Part shown: positions 20,922-29,414 of the stretch, one piece after another
Position numbering within the stretch: position 1 is the first letter of the stretch
How the letters are laid out: every line of letters starts with the position of its first letter
Assembly: GCF_002116905.1 (NCBI RefSeq)
Contig: NZ_CP015118.1
Coordinates: 4,650,001-4,714,000, forward strand
Reading direction: 5' to 3'
From: Piscinibacter gummiphilus
GTDB taxonomy: Bacteria > Pseudomonadota > Gammaproteobacteria > Burkholderiales > Burkholderiaceae_C
Length of the DNA stretch: 64,000 bases
Translations under genes and position numbers: made by a program
The notes under the pieces: generated by a model
What the model was told of the DNA's origin: nothing
Database searches by the model: none
The model's input: only the letters and a program-made list of their open reading frames with translations

Positions 20922-21722
20922 ATGACTCCCTTCCGGTTCGGCCCGCCGCACGGCCAGCTCTACGGCATCCACCATCGCGCCGAATCCGGCCGCGCGCCCG
21001 TGGGCGCCGTGCTGCTGTGCAACCCCTTCGGCCAGGAAGCCATCCGCACGCACCGCATGTTCCGCGTGCTGGCCGAGCGGCTCGCGCGGTCCGGCATCCA
21101 CGCGATGCGCTTCGACTACTTCGGCACGGGCGACGCCGCCGGTGACGACACCGACGGCGACCTCGACATCTGGCGCGATGACGTGCTGCGCGCCCACGAG
21201 GAACTCCGCAAGCGCGCACCCGGCGTGCCCATCACCTGGCTAGGTGTCCGCCTGGGCGGCACGCTCGCCGCGCTGGCCGCCGAGCACGCGCCGTCCGCGG
21301 CCGACAGGCTCGTGCTGTGGGAGCCCATCGCCCACGGCTGCGCCTACCTGGACGAACTGGCGGGCCACCATGAGCAGGCGCTCGAGAAGAGCTACAGCCT
21401 CGTGCCCAAGCGCTTCCGCGCCGCCCCGGCCGACGAGGCCATCGGCTTCGGCATGGGCGCGCGCCTCGTCGCCCAGCTGCGCGCGCTGAACCCGGCGCGC
21501 CTCGCGGGCCTGAAGGCGCGCCACGCCACCCTGATCACCGGCGCACACACCGCCGACGTCTCGGCCTACGCCGAGGCCTACCGCCACGCCGGCTGCCCCA
21601 CCGAGCAGCACATGTTCGAACACGTGTTCGACTGGGCGTCGGAAGAAGCGATCAACACGGCGCTCGTGCCGCAGGAAGCACTGCAGCTGCTGCAGTCCCT
21701 CGTGAACCCGGTGACCCCATGA
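20922..21722 (+). CDS. Alpha/beta-hydrolase-fold protein, exosortase-A-associated hydrolase 2-like, nucleophile replaced
   Basis: A 266-aa alpha/beta-hydrolase-fold protein. It has LLCNPFGQEAIRTHRMFRVL and RFDYFGTGDAAGD, as in hydrolases found beside exosortase-A polysaccharide loci (TIGR03101 type, from memory). At the nucleophile elbow, where GxSxG is expected, it reads GVRLGG with Arg110 in place of Ser, so ordinary ester hydrolysis is unlikely; the same replacement occurs in the related gene at 53705. It follows the NRPS by 171 bases and overlaps the next hydrolase by ATGA. It could be a partner or binding protein for thioester-linked products, as inference. Confidence 0.8.
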   Translation: MTPFRFGPPHGQLYGIHHRAESGRAPVGAVLLCNPFGQEAIRTHRMFRVLAERLARSGIHAMRFDYFGTGDAAGDDTDGDLDIWRDDVLRAHEELRKRAPGVPITWLGVRLGGTLAALAAEHAPSAADRLVLWEPIAHGCAYLDELAGHHEQALEKSYSLVPKRFRAAPADEAIGFGMGARLVAQLRALNPARLAGLKARHATLITGAHTADVSAYAEAYRHAGCPTEQHMFEHVFDWASEEAINTALVPQEALQLLQSLVNPVTP

Positions 21723-22570
21723 CCCCTCCGAACGAACTCCCCCTCGTCTTCGGCAGCGACCGCCACCTCGTCGGCACGCTGACGATGCCGGCCACCGGCC
21801 CCGCGCAGCGCACGGCCTTCGTGCTGCTGAACGCCGGAGTGATCCACCGCATCGGCCCGCACCGCATCAACGTCAAGCTCGCGCGCGAACTCGCGAGCCA
21901 GGGCTTCAACACGCTGCGCTTCGACCTCTCGGGCCAGGGCGACAGCCGCGCGCCGTCGTCGTCGGGCGACTTCACGGCCCAGGCCGTGGCCGACATCCGC
22001 GCCGCGATGGACCACCTCGAGCGCACGACGGACGTGCACCGCTTCGTGATCGCCGGCATCTGCTCGGGCGCCGACAACGGCCTCGCCGCGGCGCTGGCCG
22101 ACGACCGCGTGGTGGGCCTGTGCCTGCTCGACGGCTACACCTACCCCACCGCCAAGACCCGCTGGGTCCGCCTCAAGCGCCGCCTGCGCGGCCCGCTGCT
22201 GAGCGCGGTGCTGCCGTGGGCCCTGCGCCGGCTGACCGCCCTGTCGGTCGCCATCGCGCGCCGGCGCGGCGATGCGCTCGCCCTGGTCGACAACGACCGG
22301 CGCTTCCCGTCGCGCGAGGAATTCGCGAAGTCGATGCAGACCCTGGTGGACCGTGGCGTCGAGGTGTGCCTCGTGTACTCGGGCAGCCTGCTGCCGCAGT
22401 ACAACTACGACGACCAGTTCCGCGACGCCTTCGCGCAGTACGGCTTCGCCACGCGCGTGCGCAGCGAGTACCGGCCCGACATCGACCACTCGGTGACGCC
22501 GGTGGGGGCGCAGCAGCAGTTGCTGGAGCTGGTGAGCGGCTGGGCGCGGACGTTGCCGCAACCCGCCTGA
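21719..22570 (+). CDS. Alpha/beta-hydrolase, exosortase-A-associated hydrolase 1-like, cysteine at nucleophile
   Basis: A 283-aa alpha/beta-hydrolase. The elbow reads AGICSGAD, placing Cys115 at the nucleophile position (GxCxG), and IDHSVTP near the C-terminus probably supplies the catalytic His. The segment LNAGVIHRIGPHRINVKLAREL is typical of the hydrolase 1 family (TIGR03100 type, from memory). It is translationally coupled to the gene before it. Lying behind an NRPS that lacks a thioesterase, it is the best candidate in the cluster for releasing or transferring the peptidyl product. A paralogue is at 52746. Confidence 0.82.
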   Translation: MTPPNELPLVFGSDRHLVGTLTMPATGPAQRTAFVLLNAGVIHRIGPHRINVKLARELASQGFNTLRFDLSGQGDSRAPSSSGDFTAQAVADIRAAMDHLERTTDVHRFVIAGICSGADNGLAAALADDRVVGLCLLDGYTYPTAKTRWVRLKRRLRGPLLSAVLPWALRRLTALSVAIARRRGDALALVDNDRRFPSREEFAKSMQTLVDRGVEVCLVYSGSLLPQYNYDDQFRDAFAQYGFATRVRSEYRPDIDHSVTPVGAQQQLLELVSGWARTLPQPA

Positions 22571-22582
22571 CACGGCGGGGTG

Positions 22583-23200
22583 TCAGATCACCCCGTCCTG
22601 CTTCATCCGCTCGACCAGCGCCTTGGACAGGTCGGCGGTGGCCTTGTTCATGTCGCGCACCTCGGTGCCCTCGCTCGTCGCGGTCCACAGCGCCTTGTCC
22701 GCGCGCATGTCCCACAGCGTGGTCTCGAGCGTCAGCACGTTGTAGGTGTCGATGGTCGCGGGCACGCCGCCCCAGGCCCCGCCGTACCAGCCGTAGAAGC
22801 CGCCCCGGCCGTACATCATCGGTGCCGGTCCGGCCGGCGAGACGTTGACCTGCCGGTCGACCTTCAGCAGCCGCGTGATCAGCACCGCCTCGGCGCCGCT
22901 GCGGGACAACGCGGCCTTGATCTTCTCGGGCGGGATGTGCCCGCTGTCGGCCAGCAGCGTGTAGGCCGGCGTCGCCTCCGTGCCCGCGGCCCGCAGCGCC
23001 TGCGCGACACCGTCCTCGAAGATGCGGCGGTTGGCGTCGCTGCCGCTCATCGCGAGCACGAGCACCTTGCGCAGCGGCGGCCCCTGGAATCCGGGGTCCC
23101 GCCAGACGTTGGTGAGCGAGTAGGTGGCGCAGGCGGTCAGCAGCAAGCCGAACGCGAGTGCGAGCCAGCGTGAAGAAGGGAAGCGTAGGCGGGCATGCAT
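22583..23200 (-). CDS. DUF4136-type lipoprotein
   Basis: A 205-aa predicted lipoprotein. The signal peptide ends in LLLTAC, a good lipobox, and the mature part (SLTNVWRDPGFQGPPLRKVLV, in two pieces) is typical of the DUF4136 family, which has no known function and is frequently anchored in the outer membrane of betaproteobacteria. A Gly/Tyr/Trp-rich loop (GRGGFYGWYGGAWGG) sits in the middle. The start at 23200 is chosen for the signal peptide. It is convergent with the NRPS cluster and not part of it. Confidence 0.82.
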   Translation of the reverse strand: MHARLRFPSSRWLALAFGLLLTACATYSLTNVWRDPGFQGPPLRKVLVLAMSGSDANRRIFEDGVAQALRAAGTEATPAYTLLADSGHIPPEKIKAALSRSGAEAVLITRLLKVDRQVNVSPAGPAPMMYGRGGFYGWYGGAWGGVPATIDTYNVLTLETTLWDMRADKALWTATSEGTEVRDMNKATADLSKALVERMKQDGVI

Positions 23201-23275
23201 GGCGGTTCCTGGTGTCCGCCACAGCATGCGCGTCCCGCATCGCGGGTGTCTATTGCACCTTGGTGCAGCCCCGGG

Positions 23276-24730
23276 CTAGAAGGGATAGTGCCGCGGCGCC
23301 GTCTGCACCGTGACCCACCGCAGCTCGGTGAACTCGTGGATCCCGGCCTTGCCGCCGAAACGGCCGAGGCCGCTGCCCTTCACGCCGCCAAACGGCATCT
23401 GCGCCTCGTCGTGCACGGTGGGGCCGTTGACGTGGCAGATGCCCGACTCGATGCGCGCGGCCACGTTCATCGCCCGCGCCACGTCGCCGCCGAACACCGC
23501 GGCCGACAGGCCGTAGGCGTTGTCGTTGGCGCATGCGATGGCCGCCTCGGCGCCGTCCACGCGCACCACCCCCTTCACCGGGCCGAAGGTCTCCTCGTGG
23601 TAGATGCGCATCGCCGGGGTCACGCGGTCCAGCACCGTGGCGGGCATCAGCGTGTTCGTCGCGACACCGCCGCACGCGAGCACCGCGCCCTTGGCCAGCG
23701 CGTCCTCGATCAGCGCGTTGCAGTGGTCCACCGTGCTCATGTCCACCACCGAACCCAGCACCACCGGGTCGGTGCCGCGCGGGTCGCCCAGCGCCAGCGC
23801 CTTCGCGCGCGCAGCGAAGCGGGCGACGAAGTCGTCGGCGATGCGTTCGTCGACCACGATGCGTTCGGTCGACATGCAGATCTGCCCCGAGTTCGCGAAC
23901 GAGCCGAAGGTCGCGGCATCCACCGCGTCGGCGACGTTCGCGTCGTCCAGCACCACGAACGGCGCCTTGCCGCCCAGCTCCAGCACCACGGGCTTCAGGT
24001 GTTTCGCACACGTCATCGCGATCAGCCGGCCCACGCGCGTGGACCCGGTGAAGTTGACGCGCCGCACGGCGGGGTGGGCCACCATCGCCTCCACCACCTT
24101 CGCGGCGTCGGCGGGGGCGTTCGTCACGTAGTTGACGACACCGGGCGGCAGGCCCGCCTCGCCCATCGCCTCGATGATCAGCTGGTGCGTGCGCGGGCAG
24201 TTCTCGCTGCCCTTGAGCACCACGGTGTTGCCACACGCGAGCGGCGTCGCGATGGCGCGCACGGCGAGGATCACCGGCGCGTTCCACGGCGCGATGCCCA
24301 CCACCACGCCGGCCGGTTGGCGCACGCCCATCGCGAGCGAACCGGGCACGTCGGAGGGAATGAGTTCGCCGGAGATCTGCGTCGTGAGCGACGCGGCCTC
24401 GCGCAGCATCGACGCGGCGAGGTGCACGTTGAAGCCGGCCCACAGCCCGCTCGCGCCGGTCTCGGCGGCCATCGCCGCGGCGAAGGCTGCGTGTTTCGCC
24501 TCCAGCGCGTCGGCCGCCTTCAGCAGCTGCATGCGGCGTTCGGTGGGGCCGGTGCGGCTCCACGTGGCGAAGGCGCGCGATGCAGCCTCGACGGCGGCGA
24601 CCGCGTCGCCCTCGGTGGCCGCCGGTGCGCGGGTGGCCACGCTGCCGTCGAGCGGGTTGCGGCGCGTGAAGGTGGCGCCGCCGGTGGCGGGGACGGCGCG
24701 GCCGTCGATCAGCATGGACAGGTCGGACAT
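23276..24730 (-). CDS. Aldehyde dehydrogenase (vanillin/benzaldehyde dehydrogenase-like)
   Basis: A 484-aa NAD(P)+-dependent aldehyde dehydrogenase that would oxidise an aldehyde to its acid. The catalytic Cys285 (SGQICMS), general-base Glu251 (LELGGKAP), oxyanion Asn150 (APWNAP) and cofactor motif FTGSTRVG are all present. Overall sequence resembles salicylaldehyde, vanillin and benzaldehyde dehydrogenases. It is 18 bases after the Liv-type ATPase gene and so ends a six-gene operon with a solute importer. The likely substrate is an imported aromatic aldehyde or one made from the imported solute, as inference. Confidence 0.9.
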   Translation of the reverse strand: MSDLSMLIDGRAVPATGGATFTRRNPLDGSVATRAPAATEGDAVAAVEAASRAFATWSRTGPTERRMQLLKAADALEAKHAAFAAAMAAETGASGLWAGFNVHLAASMLREAASLTTQISGELIPSDVPGSLAMGVRQPAGVVVGIAPWNAPVILAVRAIATPLACGNTVVLKGSENCPRTHQLIIEAMGEAGLPPGVVNYVTNAPADAAKVVEAMVAHPAVRRVNFTGSTRVGRLIAMTCAKHLKPVVLELGGKAPFVVLDDANVADAVDAATFGSFANSGQICMSTERIVVDERIADDFVARFAARAKALALGDPRGTDPVVLGSVVDMSTVDHCNALIEDALAKGAVLACGGVATNTLMPATVLDRVTPAMRIYHEETFGPVKGVVRVDGAEAAIACANDNAYGLSAAVFGGDVARAMNVAARIESGICHVNGPTVHDEAQMPFGGVKGSGLGRFGGKAGIHEFTELRWVTVQTAPRHYPF

Positions 24731-24748
24731 GGGGTTCTCCTTCGTCGT

Positions 24749-25468
24749 TCAATTCACGGGCGCGGGCGCGCCCAGGTACGCCTGGCGGATCACCGCCGAA
24801 CGCGCCAGTTCATCGGCCGGGCCGCCCGCCACCAGGCGGCCCCGTTCGAGCACGTGGGCGCGATCGGCCACGGCCAGTGCCTTGCGCACGTTCTGCTCCA
24901 CCATCAGCACCGTGGTGCCCGCGTCGGCGATGCGGCGGGCGATGGCGAGCAGTTCGTCGACCATGCGCGGGGCCAGGCCCAGCGACGGCTCGTCGAGCAT
25001 CAGCAGCGTCGGTGCACACATCATCGCGCGGGCGACGGCCACCATCTGCTGCTCGCCGCCGCTCATCGTGCCGGCGAGTTGCGCGGCCCGTTCGGCGAGT
25101 TTGGGGAAGTCGGCGAAGGCCTGCTTCAGCCGGTAGGCACGTTCAGCCGCCGGCACGAGCCAGCCACCGAGTTCCAGGTTCTCGGTGACGGACATCTGCG
25201 GAAAGAGCTGCCGCCCCTCGGCCACCAGTGCGACCCCGCGCCGCACCAGCTCCGACGTGGACGCGTCCGGTGCGACGGGCGTGCCATCCAGCAGCAGCCG
25301 CCCGCCACGCGGGATCAGGCCCGCGATGGCCTTCAGCAGCGTCGTCTTGCCCGCCCCGTTCGGCCCCACGATCACGGTGAGGCCCGGGGACACGTCCAGC
25401 GACAGGTCCCGCAGCACCGCGAAGCCACCGTAGCCGGCCGACAGGTTCTCGATCGTCAGCCGGGTCAT
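24749..25468 (-). CDS. livF: Liv-type ABC transporter ATP-binding protein (LivF-like)
   Basis: A 239-aa ATPase of the branched-chain amino acid importer family. Walker A GPNGAGKTT is at 35-43, the signature MSGGEQQM and Walker B LLMLDEPSLGLAP are intact, and VMVEQN-type switch sequence follows (VLMVEQNV). The start at 25468 overlaps the LivG-like stop. It works with the LivG-like ATPase, two permeases and the binding protein upstream in the operon. The aldehyde dehydrogenase at the end and the FeaR-like regulator suggest an aromatic or amine-derived substrate rather than leucine. Confidence 0.92.
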   Translation of the reverse strand: MTRLTIENLSAGYGGFAVLRDLSLDVSPGLTVIVGPNGAGKTTLLKAIAGLIPRGGRLLLDGTPVAPDASTSELVRRGVALVAEGRQLFPQMSVTENLELGGWLVPAAERAYRLKQAFADFPKLAERAAQLAGTMSGGEQQMVAVARAMMCAPTLLMLDEPSLGLAPRMVDELLAIARRIADAGTTVLMVEQNVRKALAVADRAHVLERGRLVAGGPADELARSAVIRQAYLGAPAPVN

Positions 25469-26214
25469 GCGGGCTCCCTCATCTCGTCGCCGAGGTAGGC
25501 CTCGATCACGCCCGGGTCGCGCACGACCTCGGCCGGCGTGCCGTCGGCGATCTTGCGGCCCTGGTGCAGCACGAGCACACGCTCGACGTGGCGCATCAGC
25601 GTCGTGACGGCGTGTTCGATCCAGATCACCGTGAGGTCGAAGTCGTCGCGCAGGTCGCGGATCAGCCGGGCCATCGATTCCACCTCGTGTTCGGTCAGGC
25701 CGGCGGCCACTTCGTCGAGCAGCAGCAGGCGTGGTCGCGTGGCGAGCGCCATGCCGATCTCGAGCAGGCGCTGCTGCGACGGCGTGATGGCCGCCGCGGG
25801 CAGCCGTGCCTGGGCCGACAGGCCGATGCGGTCGAGGATCGCCGCGGTGTCGGCGAGCGCCCTCGGCGCCTCGCGGCGGCGGCCGGCGAACTGCAGGCCG
25901 AAGTCGATGTTCGCGGCCACGCCCAGGTCCGCGAACACGCGTGGCGTCTGGAACGTGCGCGCGATGCCGCAGCGGGCGAACTGATGGGGCCGTGCACCGG
26001 TCAGGCGCTCGCCGCTCGCGAAGAGTTCGCCGCCGGTCGGCATCACGACGCCGGACAGCGCGTTGAAGAACGTCGTCTTGCCGGCGCCGTTCGGACCGAT
26101 GATGCCCACCAGCTCGCCGGGCGCGAAGGCCGCGCTGACGGTGTCCACGGCGACGAGGCCACCGAAGCGCACGCTGACCTCGCGCGCCTCCAGCAGGGCG
26201 TGTCCGTTGATCAT
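25465..26214 (-). CDS. livG: Liv-type ABC transporter ATP-binding protein (LivG-like) with atypical signature
   Basis: A 249-aa ATPase. Walker A GPNGAGKTT is at 40-48 and Walker B LLLLDEVAAGLTEHE is present. The ABC signature, usually LSYGQQR or LPYGQQR in this family, reads ITPSQQRLLEI, so the conserved Gly before QQ is Ser; since LivG and LivF form a heterodimer this may leave one weaker ATP site. The gene overlaps its neighbours on both sides by 4 bases, showing tight coupling. It energises uptake by the LivH/LivM-like permeases. Confidence 0.9.
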   Translation of the reverse strand: MINGHALLEAREVSVRFGGLVAVDTVSAAFAPGELVGIIGPNGAGKTTFFNALSGVVMPTGGELFASGERLTGARPHQFARCGIARTFQTPRVFADLGVAANIDFGLQFAGRRREAPRALADTAAILDRIGLSAQARLPAAAITPSQQRLLEIGMALATRPRLLLLDEVAAGLTEHEVESMARLIRDLRDDFDLTVIWIEHAVTTLMRHVERVLVLHQGRKIADGTPAEVVRDPGVIEAYLGDEMREPA

Positions 26215-27119
26215 GCCGAGGCCTCCTTCCGGCCGGGCCAGCGCAGCGATGCGAGACCACCCGGCAGGTACAGCACGCACAGGATCAGCAGCAGCCCGAG
26301 CGACATCATGTAGACCTGCGGCATCTGCAGCCGCAGCGTCTCGGCCAGCACGCTGAACACCACCGCGGCGATCAGCGGGCCCCACAGCGTGGCGGCCCCG
26401 CCCACCAGCGCGATCAGCACCGTCTGGAAGCCGATGAACGGGTTGAAGACCGTGCCCGGGTCGATGTAGGTCCAGCGCACGCTCATCGCCGCGCCCACGG
26501 CGCCGGCCACCGCGGCCGTCAGCGCGAAGCCGGCGATCTTGACGACGCGGGTGTCGACGCCGAGCGTCTGCGCACGCACCTCGTCGGACCCGATGCCCGC
26601 CATCGCGAGGCCGAAGCGGCTGCGCCGGACGACGATCGACAGCAGCAGCGCGCCGACCGCCAGCGCCAGCACGGTGAAGTAGACCGTGTCGCGCTCGGGC
26701 ACCGCCACGAGCACGCGGCCCACGGTGCCGGTGACCTGTTTCTCCCAGTACGTGATGGCGTGGCGGATCAGCTCGGTCATGCCGAACGTGAGCACCGCGA
26801 AGTAGGTGCCGCGCAGGTGCAGCACCGCGGCACCCATCACCACCGCGACGACCGTGGCCACGGCCGCGCCGGCGGCCACCGTGGCGAACCACGGCAGTCC
26901 GTCCAGCACGAGCGCGCCGGTGTAGGCCCCGAGCCCGAAGAAGGCGGACGTCGCGAGCGACAGGTAGCGCGTGGTGCCGCAGAAGAGGCCCCAGCTCGAC
27001 GAGAGCGCCGCGTACATCAGGCACGTGAGCGCCATCGAGACGGCGAAGTCGCTCGCGACGAAGGGCAGCACGGACGCGCCGACCGCGAACGCGAGGAGGA
27101 TCAGCAGGTTGCGTTGCAT
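26211..27119 (-). CDS. livM: Liv-type ABC transporter permease (LivM-like)
   Basis: A 302-aa inner-membrane permease of the LivM group, with about eight hydrophobic segments starting LLILLAFAVGASVLPFV and the family's VLTFGMTELIRHAITYWEKQ and LIALVGGAATLWGPLIAAV segments. It pairs with the LivH-like permease encoded just upstream (1 base apart) to form the channel. The C-terminus contacts the ATPases. It is part of the six-gene importer/dehydrogenase operon. Confidence 0.9.
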   Translation of the reverse strand: MQRNLLILLAFAVGASVLPFVASDFAVSMALTCLMYAALSSSWGLFCGTTRYLSLATSAFFGLGAYTGALVLDGLPWFATVAAGAAVATVVAVVMGAAVLHLRGTYFAVLTFGMTELIRHAITYWEKQVTGTVGRVLVAVPERDTVYFTVLALAVGALLLSIVVRRSRFGLAMAGIGSDEVRAQTLGVDTRVVKIAGFALTAAVAGAVGAAMSVRWTYIDPGTVFNPFIGFQTVLIALVGGAATLWGPLIAAVVFSVLAETLRLQMPQVYMMSLGLLLILCVLYLPGGLASLRWPGRKEASA

Positions 27120-27120
27120 G

Positions 27121-27999
27121 TCATTTCCGGACGAACAGGCCGTTGGGCCGCCACAGCAGCACCGCGATGAAGATCCCGTACGACAGCAAGGCCTTGAGCG
27201 ACGGGTTGGTGAAGTGCATGCCCACGGCCTCGATCACGCCGAGCGCGAGCCCTCCGGCCAGCGCCCCGCCCATGCTGCCGAAGCCGCCGAGCGTGATGAC
27301 GATCAGCGCGGTCACCGTGTACGGCTCGCCCATCGACGGCGACACGGTGTAGGTCATCGACAGCAGGCAGCCGGCCACGCCCGACAGGCCGAGGCCCACG
27401 CCGAACATCAGCGGGTGCAGGCGTTTCGTGTCGATGCCCACGAGCTGCGCACCGGTGGGCGACTGCATCAGCGCCCGCACGCCCTTGCCGAGCAGCGTGC
27501 GCCGCAGCACCACGATGAGCGCCGCGCTGAACAGCAGCGCCAGCACGAACAGCAGCAGCTTGTTGGCCGCGAACTGGGCGCCGCCGATGGCCACCGGCTC
27601 GGCGAGGTAGTCGTAGCCGCGCAGGTCGCCGCCCCACACCATCTGGGCGAGGTTCTGCACGAAGAACATCAGGCCGAAGCTCACCATCAGGCCGCGGGCC
27701 TCGAACACGTCGAGGTTCGGCGACGTGCGCGCGAGGCGCCGGAAGGTCAGCCGGTGCACGAGCAGGCCGATCGCCATCAGCACCACGAACGAGACCGGCA
27801 CCATCCACAGCGGCGACAGGCCGAAGGCCTCGTGCGCCGCCCACGTGAGGAACGCGCCCAGCATCAGGAACTCGCCGTGGGCGATGTTCAGGATGCGCAT
27901 CAGCCCGTACTGCAGGTTGAGCCCGAGCGCCACGAGCGCGTACACGCCCCCGGTGATCAGGCCCGAGGCCAGCAGTTCGAGCAGGCTGCCGAGGGACAT
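27121..27999 (-). CDS. livH: Liv-type ABC transporter permease (LivH-like)
   Basis: A 292-aa inner-membrane permease of the LivH group. Typical family features are GLITGGVYALVALGLNLQYG at the N-terminus, the ILNIAHGEFLMLGAF segment, and ITLGGFGSMGGALAGGLALG near the C-terminus. Stop and start spacing to its neighbours is 1-3 bases, so it is co-translated with the binding protein and LivM-like gene. Confidence 0.92.
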   Translation of the reverse strand: MSLGSLLELLASGLITGGVYALVALGLNLQYGLMRILNIAHGEFLMLGAFLTWAAHEAFGLSPLWMVPVSFVVLMAIGLLVHRLTFRRLARTSPNLDVFEARGLMVSFGLMFFVQNLAQMVWGGDLRGYDYLAEPVAIGGAQFAANKLLLFVLALLFSAALIVVLRRTLLGKGVRALMQSPTGAQLVGIDTKRLHPLMFGVGLGLSGVAGCLLSMTYTVSPSMGEPYTVTALIVITLGGFGSMGGALAGGLALGVIEAVGMHFTNPSLKALLSYGIFIAVLLWRPNGLFVRK

Positions 28000-28002
28000 C
28001 GG

Positions 28003-29208
28003 TCAGACCCAGGCCGGCTTCGCGGGCACGAGCGGCGCCGTGGCCAGGGCCGGCGGCCACACCACCTCGAACTCGCCCTTCTGCCACTGCGACACCGTGC
28101 CCGGCGTGCCCACGTTCTCGCTGCCCGCGAAGCGGATCTTGCCGAGCATCGTCGTGTGTTCCGTGTTGGCCACGTAGTCCCGGATCGCCTTGCGGTCGAG
28201 GCCGGCCTTCGCGACGGCCGCGGTCAGGATCTCGAGCCCCGCCCACGCGGCGCCGCTGGCCCAGCGGTCGGGTTCCTTCTGCGCGCCGAACTTCTTCACA
28301 TGGGCGTCGAAGTAGGCCTTCGCCGCGGGGCTCGTCTTCGCGTTCCACGAACCCATGCCCAGCACGCCCTCGGCCGCCGGCCCCATCACGTTGCGGTACA
28401 GCTGGAAGGCCGTGCCCACGCTCGCGTAGAAGAACTTCGGGTTGAAGCCGATCTCCTTCGCCTGGCGGCTCGCGAGGATGGTGTCGGGCGGGTAGGTCAG
28501 GCCCACGAAGGCGTCGGGGGCCTTGTCCTTCATCGAGCGCAGCACGGGCGACAGGTCCTTCACGCCGAGCGGGTAGCTCTTGTCCTCCACGAGCGTGAGG
28601 CCCGCGCCCTTCACGGCCACCTTCAGCGCCGCGTAGTTCTCGAGGCCGAACAGGTCGTCGACGTACAGCGTGGCGAGGGTCTTCGCGCCCTGGGCCTTCA
28701 GCATGTCGACCAGCGCGTTCATCATCGGCGCGGGCTGCTGCAGCACCGAGAAGAAGTACGGCAGCTTCATGTCGATCAGCCGGCGGCTGAGCGCGGTGGG
28801 GGCGATGAACGGGTAGCCGAACCGCGTGGCGAGCGGGGCCACCGCGAAGTTCGCGTTGCTGCCCCACGGCGGCAGGATCAGGTCGACCTTGTCGCTGCCC
28901 ATCAGCTTCTCGTAGGTGCGCACACACGTCTCGATGTCGCTGCGGTCGTCCGAGCCGATCAGCTCGATCGGGCGGCGCGTGCCCTTCACGTTCAGGCCGC
29001 CGGCGGCGTTCTGCTGCTCGGCCCACAGCAGGTAGTTGGGCTCCTGGCTGACCTGCGCGCCGGTGGTCCACGGGCCGGTGCGGGCGATGGCGTAGCCGAC
29101 CCGCACCGGCGCCGCCTGGGCCCGGACGATGGACGGGAACGCGAGCGCGGCGGGCAGCGCGCCGGCGGCCTTCAGCACGGTGCGGCGGGGGGTCTGGCGA
29201 GCGGTCAT
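28003..29208 (-). CDS. Liv-type ABC transporter substrate-binding protein
   Basis: A 401-aa periplasmic binding protein of the type I (LivJ/HbaE-like) fold. The N-terminus carries RRTVLKAAG followed by a hydrophobic stretch and SIVRAQA, which looks like a Tat-type or long Sec signal. The mature part has RVGYAIARTGPWT and the ADLILPPWGSN-like region (KVDLILPPWG). It is the first gene of the operon and defines transporter specificity. Paralogues of this group bind aromatic acids, amides or urea as often as amino acids, so the ligand is open. Confidence 0.9.
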   Translation of the reverse strand: MTARQTPRRTVLKAAGALPAALAFPSIVRAQAAPVRVGYAIARTGPWTTGAQVSQEPNYLLWAEQQNAAGGLNVKGTRRPIELIGSDDRSDIETCVRTYEKLMGSDKVDLILPPWGSNANFAVAPLATRFGYPFIAPTALSRRLIDMKLPYFFSVLQQPAPMMNALVDMLKAQGAKTLATLYVDDLFGLENYAALKVAVKGAGLTLVEDKSYPLGVKDLSPVLRSMKDKAPDAFVGLTYPPDTILASRQAKEIGFNPKFFYASVGTAFQLYRNVMGPAAEGVLGMGSWNAKTSPAAKAYFDAHVKKFGAQKEPDRWASGAAWAGLEILTAAVAKAGLDRKAIRDYVANTEHTTMLGKIRFAGSENVGTPGTVSQWQKGEFEVVWPPALATAPLVPAKPAWV

Positions 29209-29414
29209 GGCAGTCTCCGAGGGTCGGTCGTTGGCGTTCTCGAATTGTGGAAACAGGGCGCGCGCCGCGCTTGCCGCTGCGTGCCGGGCGGCTTGCCGAT
29301 CCGTGCACGGCCGGTCGGGGCTTTCCCTCGAACGGCCGGCGCCCCGATCCGCTACGCTGGACGCTTCCCCGTCCCCCGTTCCCCGACCGTCCCATGGGCC
29401 TTCCCGCCAGTGCC

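Noticed and set aside
29209..29414. Repeated ACGGCCGG in the AraC/importer gap as an AraC site
   Set aside because: The 8-base GC-rich element is self-complementary and likely by chance in this composition; spacing does not match usual AraC half-sites.
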